From contig CAZCIX010000014.1 in assembly GCA_964498835.1 (NCBI GenBank), positions 1-40,729 of the forward strand: a DNA stretch of 40,729 nucleotides. Direction: 5' to 3'. A program made the translations under genes and the position numbers. Under the pieces are notes generated by a model. The model was not told the origin of the DNA, ran no database searches, and worked only from the letters and a program-made list of their open reading frames with translations. Below are positions 9,189-16,986 of this stretch, in pieces (the stretch's first letter is position 1; each line of letters begins with the position of its first letter). Origin of the DNA: JAGKXB01 sp964498835. GTDB lineage: Bacteria > Pseudomonadota > Gammaproteobacteria > Burkholderiales > Burkholderiaceae_D.

Positions 9189-9691
9189 ACATTCCAAGCA
9201 GTATGAGTCGCGTATTCCGCTGCTTGGTGACAACGGTCGCTTGCGTTATGCTGCTGGGCGGTTTGAGCGGTTGTGGCGTAATGAGTGCTTCAAAATTAAG
9301 TAGTTACATTTTTCCTGAACAACAGTTGCGCTTGCTGTCCATCATGAGTAGTAAGGATGTGAATGGTGGTTATCCAGTAGCGCTGGACTTGGTGGTGATC
9401 ACGGACCAAAAAGTTTTTGATGCGTTATCAGTATTGCGCGCTGCAGAATGGTTTGCTGGGAAGACGGATTATGTACGTCAACACCAAAAAGCCTTGCAGG
9501 TCATGTCGTGGGAAGTTGTGCCTAAACAGGAAATGAGCAATATTTCCATGCCTGCATTTGACAGTTCAACAGTCGGCATATTGGTTTTTGCGGATTATCT
9601 CGGCGATCGTAGTTATCGTGCGATTGTGAAAGGACAAAAGAATGTCACCATTCTTTTGAAACGGGATGATTTCGAAGTAGTGCCAGAATAA
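9185..9691 (+). CDS. tssJ: TssJ, outer-membrane lipoprotein of the T6SS membrane complex
   Basis: Periplasm-facing lipoprotein that anchors the TssL–TssM complex at the outer membrane. The 168-residue product has a lipoprotein signal: positively charged start, hydrophobic stretch CLVTTVACVMLLGGLSGC, with lipobox LSGC and lipidated Cys30. After the signal comes the TssJ-type β-sandwich, including DVNGGYPVALDLVVITDQKVFDAL and AEWFAGKTDYVRQHQKAL. The residues after Cys30 are G-V, not the Asp that retains lipoproteins in the inner membrane in enterics. GTG 9185 is backed by AAGGAG at 9171–9176, which lies inside the clpV reading frame, so translation of the two is coupled. Confidence 0.9.
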   Translation: MNIPSSMSRVFRCLVTTVACVMLLGGLSGCGVMSASKLSSYIFPEQQLRLLSIMSSKDVNGGYPVALDLVVITDQKVFDALSVLRAAEWFAGKTDYVRQHQKALQVMSWEVVPKQEMSNISMPAFDSSTVGILVFADYLGDRSYRAIVKGQKNVTILLKRDDFEVVPE

Positions 9692-9730
9692 ACGTAATAA
9701 TGGTAAAAAAGTTATATGAAAGGTTGATCA

Positions 9731-11077
9731 ATGCAAATTGACGCACTTAACGACCGGGCATCTACCCGGGATGACGTCATTGCTCCGTTGGCTTGGTATG
9801 GCGGGATGCAGTTGTTGCCCCAGCATTTTCAGGTATGGGATGCACGATTGGAAGGAGTGTTGCGGCGTCAAATGTCGGCTGCTGCACCATTTTCTTGGGG
9901 GGTTGATCAATTACAAATTGATCCTGCCGCATTGGTAACAGGCAAATTGCGTTTGTTGTCAGCGCGTGGGCAGTTCCCAGATGGATTGGTGTTTGATTGG
10001 AGTGCCAAGCAAGGTGTGAGTTTGGAATTTGTATTGTCTGGTCAGGCTGATAATGAGCGTGTGCGTTACGCGTTGGCTGTGCCAAATGAAGATTTTAGTG
10101 AAAATGGTGTCAATATTGGGCGTTTTCGGCAGTTCATTGGCGTGCCAGTTGCAGATTTGACTAACCGTGATGAAAAGGCGGCCATTACACGCTGGTTACC
10201 CAATCTGAGTATTCGTAAGTGGGATCCTTCTAGCGAGCATTACCTTCAAATTCCATTTGTTGAGGTGGTCAAAACTGCAAGTGGTTTTCAAGCCACCGAT
10301 TTTCATCCGCCAACAGTGCGTTTGTTATCTGATAGTTTTTGCTCCAAACAAATTTTAAGAATGGCACAAATTTTGCGTAGCAAGGCACGCCAGCTGGGTG
10401 CGCCACCTGTGCCGGCTTTGTTGGGGGCCGATTACAAGAGTGGCCTAGGATGGGTAATGAGTGCTTTGGTTTCTGGTCTGCCTCGTTTGGAAGCGCAGTT
10501 AAACAGCGAGGTCGCACATCCGTATGAAATTTTGTTGAGTCTGTGCAGTATTGCTGGTGCAGTCGCACCCCTAGCTGGAATGGTGCCAGATGCTTTTCCT
10601 GCCTATGATCATCACGATCCGACGGTATCAATGTTGGCAGTGGTGCGCTCAATTATCGATATTGCGAACAATATTGGGGTTGATCGTCGTATGTGGCAGG
10701 AGGTGCCATTTATGTTGCAAGAAAATGTGTGGACTTGCTCTTTGCCTGCCAATGATACTCGCTCTGAGGTGTTGGTTCGGTTGTCGTTTGGACCTAATCA
10801 ATCGGATGCTGATATTGCATCTTGGTTGAGTCACACTCTGATTTGCTTGGATGTAGACGAAAGCCGTTGTCGTGAATTGCGCGTGAAAGGATTGAGTCGG
10901 CGTCAGCATGTATCTTTGCCCGAGCTGGGTTTGACAGCGCTTCCTGCACAACGGTATGTGCACATTCATATGTTGTCCGGAATTGATACAACGGGCAGGA
11001 AGTTGGTCATTGGTGCGCCTGATGCGCGTTCAGCTGTTGTGTTAACAAGTATTAGTTTGATTGTGATTGACCAGTGA
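9731..11077 (+). CDS. tssK: TssK, T6SS baseplate adaptor
   Basis: Trimeric adaptor that links the baseplate wedges to the TssL/TssM membrane complex. The 448-residue product has the defining N-terminal pattern WYGGMQLLPQHFQVWDARLEG (about residues 16–36) followed by a shell-like β domain and the helical/C-terminal domain (GLTALPAQRYVHIHMLSG near the end). Length matches ImpJ/VasE/TssK. ATG 9731 has AAAGG about 7 bases upstream. Its stop overlaps the tssL start (GTGA), implying translational coupling. Confidence 0.92.
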   Translation: MQIDALNDRASTRDDVIAPLAWYGGMQLLPQHFQVWDARLEGVLRRQMSAAAPFSWGVDQLQIDPAALVTGKLRLLSARGQFPDGLVFDWSAKQGVSLEFVLSGQADNERVRYALAVPNEDFSENGVNIGRFRQFIGVPVADLTNRDEKAAITRWLPNLSIRKWDPSSEHYLQIPFVEVVKTASGFQATDFHPPTVRLLSDSFCSKQILRMAQILRSKARQLGAPPVPALLGADYKSGLGWVMSALVSGLPRLEAQLNSEVAHPYEILLSLCSIAGAVAPLAGMVPDAFPAYDHHDPTVSMLAVVRSIIDIANNIGVDRRMWQEVPFMLQENVWTCSLPANDTRSEVLVRLSFGPNQSDADIASWLSHTLICLDVDESRCRELRVKGLSRRQHVSLPELGLTALPAQRYVHIHMLSGIDTTGRKLVIGAPDARSAVVLTSISLIVIDQ

Positions 11078-11988
11078 GCGTTATGATGAAAAATGCGCCA
11101 TTTACGAATGATTCGCTAGTGGTGCCAGTGATTGAGTTTGTGGGTGTAGTTGATGCCCGTATGGCGGCTTTACATGCGCAGCTTGCGGCCTTGCCCTTGC
11201 CTAGCCGAGAAGATGAGTTCAAGAACATGTTGCCTGAGGCATTGGTGGAGGGTGCTTGTGCGGACTTAATGCGAGAAATTCAGCGTTTGGGCGAATCCAC
11301 AACCATTGAACATCGTGCTTTGTCGCCTGATTTGATAGCAGAGTTTACTTATTTATTGGCGGCCTGGGTGGATGAAACTTTGATTCGTACATTTCGGGAG
11401 CGTTTGCCACGTCGCTACAGTGGTGCTGTTGAGCATTTGTTGTTTGGTACCATGGACGCTGGTGAGCAGATATTTACTCGGATTGAGCGCATGATTGCTC
11501 GTCGCAGTCACAATGATGCAGGTCTTGCTGCAGCCTATTTGCTGATTTTGTCTTTAGGGTTTAGAGGACAATATCCTGAACGTGGGGAAACAGAAGCACT
11601 GGCACGTTATCATCGTGAATTGTCACAAATCGCGCTGGATTACTCTTCGCAAACTATTCGGGCGGAAAGAGCCATTGAAATGGATACGTCTGTCTATCAT
11701 CAATCACGTATCTTGCCGCGTCGACAAACAGTTTTGTTGTGGGCGTTAACTGTTGCACTCTGGATTATTGTGATGGTGGGAATGGATATTACGATTGGCC
11801 AATTGACAAAGCCGATTCAAAAGCTTTTGCATGAATTGACGCCGGTGCAAAGCATAATAAACATGAATCGCTCTAATGCAATCAATGGGGCAGGTAGTGT
11901 GAATAACCTAAATAATGCTGATAGCGTTAATGGTACCAATCGAGTAAATGAGAACAACAAAATGAATGAAAGCGGAGTCAGGCCATGA
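11074..11988 (+). CDS. tssL: TssL (DotU-type) T6SS inner-membrane protein
   Basis: Inner-membrane partner of TssM; its cytoplasmic domain binds TssK and the baseplate. The DotU domain covers about residues 15–200 (AEFTYLLAAWVDETLI, VEHLLFGTMDAGEQIF, LSLGFRGQYPERG are typical). One transmembrane helix follows at about 220–240 (TVLLWALTVALWIIVMVGM). Beyond it is a short periplasmic tail of about 65 residues whose last ~40 are Asn-rich (NMNRSNAINGAGSVNNLNN…). There is no OmpA-like peptidoglycan-binding domain, so wall anchoring is not provided by this protein. The start is ambiguous: GTG 11074 overlaps tssK, while ATG 11083 or 11086 are in frame and equally plausible. The stop overlaps the tssM ATG by 4 bases. 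Confidence 0.9.
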   Translation: MSVMMKNAPFTNDSLVVPVIEFVGVVDARMAALHAQLAALPLPSREDEFKNMLPEALVEGACADLMREIQRLGESTTIEHRALSPDLIAEFTYLLAAWVDETLIRTFRERLPRRYSGAVEHLLFGTMDAGEQIFTRIERMIARRSHNDAGLAAAYLLILSLGFRGQYPERGETEALARYHRELSQIALDYSSQTIRAERAIEMDTSVYHQSRILPRRQTVLLWALTVALWIIVMVGMDITIGQLTKPIQKLLHELTPVQSIINMNRSNAINGAGSVNNLNNADSVNGTNRVNENNKMNESGVRP

Positions 11989-14900
11989 GTCAGCGCATCG
12001 CCGGATGGTGGCAGTCGCTCATGTCGGTGGGAACACCGATTTTTCCTTATGTCGGATTGGTATTACTGATCATACTGGGGGTTTTGGCACTTTGTGTCGT
12101 GTTGTATTTATTGTATCGCTTATTCAAGCGCTTTCCTCCTATTGTTCGTTATTCTGCTTGGCGTGTTGCGACTACAGTACGTCGGTTATTCGTCCGTAAA
12201 TCGAGTCCTCGCGTTCAGCAATTGCTAGCGAGTTTTGCTGGTAGTCAGGCTATTACTGCGTTTGAGTATTCTTTCAGCGATTTACAGCCATGGCCGTGGC
12301 AACGTATGGGGCGTCGGCCGAATTTGCCTTTGTTTTTAGTGGTTGGTCCGGCTAATTCGGGCAAATCTGAGTTGTTGCGTATGGCCAGCAATGGTTTAAG
12401 TCAGGCTGAGGCCTATTCTTCTGCGCGTCAGCCTGATGTGATTTGGTGGCCGTTGCAAAATCGTTTGGCCTTGGAAATTCAGCCACATTTATTGGCGCCA
12501 TCATCCCAGGCGCAGCTGACGCATTTGCTGGATTTATTGGAGTATTTCTGTCCTGGTCGTCCCATGGATGGTGTGATTGTGACGTTGACGGCGGAGCAAT
12601 TGCTGAAGGAAGACATCAACCAGAATAAAGAATTGATCAGGGTTGCGGAAGCAGTCACACAGATTTGCGCTGCTTCTGGGCATTTGATTCCTGTTTATCT
12701 CGTTATCACAGGTGGTGAAAATCTCACTGGTTTTAGTGAGTTGGCAGAGTTGTCTATTGATCGAGACATTGCAGCTGATTTGAATTGGAACAGTGTCACG
12801 GCTTTAGAGCAACCTGATGTTGAGATGATTTTGTCGGCGTGGTGTACCAAGATACGTAGTGAAGTATTGTTTAATTTAACGGGTGGCTTGTCATCAGTTT
12901 CCTTGGGTAAATTAAATCCTATCTTGCAATTACCGACGCAAGTAGCACGTTTGAAGGTACCGTTATTGACGTGGCTTAAAGAGTTTAATGTGCATACCTT
13001 GCCAAGCCAGGGAAGAGCTATTTTCCGTGGAGTATTTTTAACTGGATTAGGAGAACGAGAGCCTGATCAGGCCGCGCCACAGTTGCAATTTATTTCCTCG
13101 GCTGTGCGTGACACTTTGTTTTCTGAAGGGTATTTGGCGCAGCCGACGCCGAAGTATGCTAATCGTATTCGGCGGCGTGTATTGATAGCATCTGCTGCGT
13201 TGGCTGCCAGTGTGGTTTTATTTGCCATCTGGATACCCAACACCCTGTCCCGGGTACGTGAAAATGTTGAGGCGGTGCGCCTCGTCATACAAAAAAATAA
13301 AAATGATTTGTTGGTGTCGGTGCGTAAAGACAAGGTGGAGCCAACGGTGTTGGAGGATCCTAATCGATTGACGCGTTTGTTGACCGCGGTTGATGTGGTC
13401 TCAAGCACTTCTTTGAAAGCATTGCTTGCACCTTTAAGTTGGTTTGACAATAAACAGTCTCGCTTGTTGTCGATTATCGGCGATGCCATTCAACACTTGG
13501 TAATTGAGCCACGTTTGGATGTGTTGGCGCATGATATGCCCCGTGTTTTGCCAGAAACCTTGTTGGCAGCGCGTAATGTGTCTGCTGAACGTGTGGAGGA
13601 GTTGCCCGCATATGGGGCTTTGTTGAGTTTTCTGAATACGCGTGAACTCTCAATTACGGCAGTGCAAACAGCAGAATCTTTGCCCAACGGTATTACTTAT
13701 CGAGATTTGACAAGTTTTGTAGCCAATCCAAATAGTGCGGTTGTCGCTGATGGTGTATCTGTTGGTGATACACAAGGACAAGGCCGTATTTTTAATACTG
13801 TTGCCACCAACACCCCTCCTTGGGACCCGAATGCGACTCTTCCATCAGCAGTGACAAAACGTTTTGATACTAGCCATTTGCGGCAGGATGAAGAGGTTGA
13901 ACCTGTTGTCAAGCAACTTGTTGCGTCCTATTTAGAGCGCTTGTTACGTGAATCTTTTGATAATCATCCAGTGGTATTGGTGGCAGATGAAACGGCTGGC
14001 TTGATCAACAGATTGGCAAGAGATCCGAGCTTTTCTTTAGAGGATGCAGAAAATCTGGCTGATTGTTTGCGTCGTTTGCAGCGTGAGGCTAGTCAAGTGC
14101 AAGCTCGTCGTTTATTGGGGAAAACACAAGATTCTTTGAGTTTCTTTGGCCCTGTGATGGCGCGTTTGGGAAATTCTTCTATTGTGTCGATAGGTGAAAC
14201 AACCGATGCGACTAATGCATTTAGACAAAGGCGTGATGTGTTACGTCGCCATTTGTTGACACAGGAAATCGTTGGCGTTGGTAGTTTGTTTATGGCCGAT
14301 CCGAATGAAGGAAATTTGGTGTTGACAGCGGAGGTCAAGCGTTTTTCGGCTGCTTACAATACCCTGATGAGTCAATCCTTCATGCAGCGTATGGCACGCA
14401 GTAGCGGAGCAAAAGAGGATTATTCAAATGGCGTGACTTGGAATTTAGGTCAATTAAGTGGCATCAAGGATTTAGCTTCTGCTGTGCGTACTTATAGTAC
14501 GGAAGGAGTGCAAGGGTTTGATGCTAGTTTGCGACCAAGTATCATGCGTTTGACGCAAGCGCAGTTCAAGACCAATGTTGATGGTTTATTTTGGCAGGCC
14601 GCCATGCCTTTGAATGGAGGAAATGGTGATGGCAAAATTTATGGCGTTAGCGATGCAACCACAGGACTGTCAGCGCAAGTTAATAATTTGACTGCTGCAA
14701 TACGTTTATATCGTTTGGCGTTTAATTCAGATGAGGGCGTAGAACCGCGTGCTGGTACGGCTGGTGAGTTGTTGATTTCCGAGACGCAGCGTTTGTTGGA
14801 GCGTTTGGATGCGCGTTTGAGTACAGAAGACCCTTATGCCTCTATGATCGCCGATGTGCGGCGTTGGATGACCAGTCCTACTTTCCCAGGGCGTCCTTTG

Positions 14901-16064
14901 GGCAACACAATGCGAGGCAACCCGAAGGAGCGTTTGGCATTAGCACGTGAATTTGCGCGTAGTCAGTATGGTGTACCAGTGGCATTGTTGTTAGATGGAT
15001 TGACAGCGCTTTCTCCCGCTAGCATACGTGAAGAAACGATGCAGCGTCGGCGTCGCTTCCTGGATGTCTTGGAGTCATTCGACAAAGGTACCACTACGAA
15101 TGGTTTGTATGAGCTTGAGCAATATATTCTCAATCTGGCTAAATGGAACGATCCCGATGAGTGTGTACGCTTCTTGGCGGAACGTGCACCGACTTCCTGG
15201 CGCTCTGATTATTTTTCTATGCGATTTGCTGCGTTAGATGAGCCAGTAACGGAGGCCTGTACACAACGTGTGGCGGACGGTCGACGTCGGAAATACGAAG
15301 AATTTGCCAGTTGGTTTAATACCAATGTTGCTGGTCATCAACCATTTGGTAGTGCAGCTATCACTCCGCTATCTCGCCGTAGCTTCTCGGCGGTATTGGC
15401 GCGCTATCGTGATTTGCGTAAACAGTTGCCTGTGATTCCAACCGAATGGACGCAATCGACGGCGCAGTTTTTTGACCAAATGGATGCCTTGTCAGAGCGT
15501 TTTGGTACCGTAGAGCGTAATAAATCCGCATCAGCTATCACTGCAACCGTAGAACCTGCTGATGGTTTGGTACAGGGGCGCTTGTCTTTACGTACTAATA
15601 GTAGTGAAGCGGTGTTAGCAGATCAAATTATTGATGCCAGCATCCAATCTGGTTCGCGCCAGTATGGTTTGCGCAGCAGTAAGGATTTATTCGAATGGCG
15701 TATTGGTGATCCAATCGAGGTCCGTTTGCGCTGGGCTGCATTGTCACCTTATGTGCCAGTGACTGGGCGAGAAGGGAAAGAAAGTTACAGTGTTTCTGAC
15801 CGCACCGTGACATTCAAATTTACTGGCGATTGGGCTTTGTTCGACTTGTTGCGTCGTCATGCAGTGCGTGGTGATGGTTATGGGCAGGTGGTATTGCGTT
15901 TTAGCACGCAAGTCGTTGGGCCTCAGGGACGACGTGTTGCACAGTTTTTTGCAACTTTAGCTGCACCGACGGAACAAATCCCATTTGCGCTTGATTTCCC
16001 AGAAAGTGCGCCCGCTTTGTCTGGTTCGAGTCGTATGGATGTTTCTTCTTTAAAACTGGATTAA
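11985..16064 (+). CDS. tssM: TssM (IcmF/ImpL-type) T6SS inner-membrane protein
   Basis: Large inner-membrane protein that spans the envelope and binds TssJ through its periplasmic domain, forming the T6SS channel with TssL. The 1359-residue product is at the long end of the family. Membrane helices are at about 20–46 (YVGLVLLIILGVLALCVVLY) and about 396–416 (RVLIASAALAASVVLFAIW). The cytoplasmic domain between them carries a P-loop GPANSGKS at residues 121–128, so a nucleotide-binding site of the type found in many but not all TssM proteins is kept. The rest is the periplasmic IcmF-related region with the C-terminal β domain (GDWALFDLLRRHAV near the end). ATG 11985 overlaps tssL and has GGAG at 11974–11977. 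Confidence 0.94.
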   Translation: MSQRIAGWWQSLMSVGTPIFPYVGLVLLIILGVLALCVVLYLLYRLFKRFPPIVRYSAWRVATTVRRLFVRKSSPRVQQLLASFAGSQAITAFEYSFSDLQPWPWQRMGRRPNLPLFLVVGPANSGKSELLRMASNGLSQAEAYSSARQPDVIWWPLQNRLALEIQPHLLAPSSQAQLTHLLDLLEYFCPGRPMDGVIVTLTAEQLLKEDINQNKELIRVAEAVTQICAASGHLIPVYLVITGGENLTGFSELAELSIDRDIAADLNWNSVTALEQPDVEMILSAWCTKIRSEVLFNLTGGLSSVSLGKLNPILQLPTQVARLKVPLLTWLKEFNVHTLPSQGRAIFRGVFLTGLGEREPDQAAPQLQFISSAVRDTLFSEGYLAQPTPKYANRIRRRVLIASAALAASVVLFAIWIPNTLSRVRENVEAVRLVIQKNKNDLLVSVRKDKVEPTVLEDPNRLTRLLTAVDVVSSTSLKALLAPLSWFDNKQSRLLSIIGDAIQHLVIEPRLDVLAHDMPRVLPETLLAARNVSAERVEELPAYGALLSFLNTRELSITAVQTAESLPNGITYRDLTSFVANPNSAVVADGVSVGDTQGQGRIFNTVATNTPPWDPNATLPSAVTKRFDTSHLRQDEEVEPVVKQLVASYLERLLRESFDNHPVVLVADETAGLINRLARDPSFSLEDAENLADCLRRLQREASQVQARRLLGKTQDSLSFFGPVMARLGNSSIVSIGETTDATNAFRQRRDVLRRHLLTQEIVGVGSLFMADPNEGNLVLTAEVKRFSAAYNTLMSQSFMQRMARSSGAKEDYSNGVTWNLGQLSGIKDLASAVRTYSTEGVQGFDASLRPSIMRLTQAQFKTNVDGLFWQAAMPLNGGNGDGKIYGVSDATTGLSAQVNNLTAAIRLYRLAFNSDEGVEPRAGTAGELLISETQRLLERLDARLSTEDPYASMIADVRRWMTSPTFPGRPLGNTMRGNPKERLALAREFARSQYGVPVALLLDGLTALSPASIREETMQRRRRFLDVLESFDKGTTTNGLYELEQYILNLAKWNDPDECVRFLAERAPTSWRSDYFSMRFAALDEPVTEACTQRVADGRRRKYEEFASWFNTNVAGHQPFGSAAITPLSRRSFSAVLARYRDLRKQLPVIPTEWTQSTAQFFDQMDALSERFGTVERNKSASAITATVEPADGLVQGRLSLRTNSSEAVLADQIIDASIQSGSRQYGLRSSKDLFEWRIGDPIEVRLRWAALSPYVPVTGREGKESYSVSDRTVTFKFTGDWALFDLLRRHAVRGDGYGQVVLRFSTQVVGPQGRRVAQFFATLAAPTEQIPFALDFPESAPALSGSSRMDVSSLKLD

Positions 16065-16071
16065 AACACTT

Positions 16072-16986
16072 ATGATCAACGATTTTGATTGGACCTTAGT
16101 ACTACAGCCTTTGTCTGGAGATAATCCTTGTGGCGTTGATGTGCAATACGATCCGGCGTATGACAATATTCGGCGCGCGCGTCAAGCAGAGGCTGATGTG
16201 TTGCCGGCAGGTGTTTGGGAGCGACAAAGCAAAAAGATTGATTGGCCCAGTGTTGGCCGTCTTTGCTATGACATGTTGGTGCAGCGTTCTAAAGATTTGC
16301 AAGTAGCGGCCTGGTTGATTGAAGCTTTAGTGCGTACTAATCAGTTGGAAGGCATGGCTAAGGGCGTAACTTTGTTTTCAGAGTTGGTGGAAACGTTTTG
16401 GGATGAGGTGTATCCCCAGTTGGAAATTGAAGACAATGGCCAAGCGGATGCTGGATTGCGTTTGCGTGCTGTAGATTGGTTGTTACGTGAAGGATTGAAA
16501 TGGTTTAATTTGGGCTTACTCGCTGCGCCAGATGCGCATGCACTGCTTGAGTCTGATCGTGTTACTCGACACATGCATTTGCAAACCATTGAGACGCAAT
16601 TGACATCGTTGGAAATTTTCCTTGATACCAAAATTCCTGGGCAAACACCTACTTTCCGCGAGTTGGTGAGCCGCGTGAAAACAGAGCGTGTTGCAAGTGC
16701 ACCAGCAGAGGAAGTGGTGGTCGATGGTGCAAACCCTGTTTCCGCTTTGACTCCAACAGCTAGTCGTCATGCTGTGTATAACCGTGATACCGCTTATGAC
16801 CAACTGCGTGAAATTGCTAATTTTCTGGACCATGTCGAGCCGCACAGTCCTGTCCCCACCATATTGAAAGCATTGGTCGGTTGGCGTGATACGAGGTTTG
16901 AAGATTTGTTGTTGCGTTTGCCGCAACAAGGTGGTTTGAGTATTTACGAACTGCTTAAATTGTTCAAGTCTAGTGAGCAACAATAA
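16072..16986 (+). CDS. tssA: TssA (ImpA-type) T6SS assembly protein
   Basis: TssA proteins organise baseplate assembly and/or tail-tube/sheath polymerisation. The 304-residue product has an ImpA N-terminal domain at about residues 8–130 (LQPLSGDNPCGVDVQYDPAYDNIRRAR, DWPSVGRLCYDMLVQRSKDLQVAAWLIEAL) and a C-terminal segment with R-x-x-AYDQLREIANFLDHVEPHSPVPTILKALVGW (about 242–278), both family hallmarks. It starts 8 bases after tssM and is the last T6SS gene here. The final 14 bases overlap the putative GTG start of the following ABC substrate-binding gene, and a terminator-like hairpin lies 23 bases beyond the stop. Confidence 0.9.
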   Translation: MINDFDWTLVLQPLSGDNPCGVDVQYDPAYDNIRRARQAEADVLPAGVWERQSKKIDWPSVGRLCYDMLVQRSKDLQVAAWLIEALVRTNQLEGMAKGVTLFSELVETFWDEVYPQLEIEDNGQADAGLRLRAVDWLLREGLKWFNLGLLAAPDAHALLESDRVTRHMHLQTIETQLTSLEIFLDTKIPGQTPTFRELVSRVKTERVASAPAEEVVVDGANPVSALTPTASRHAVYNRDTAYDQLREIANFLDHVEPHSPVPTILKALVGWRDTRFEDLLLRLPQQGGLSIYELLKLFKSSEQQ

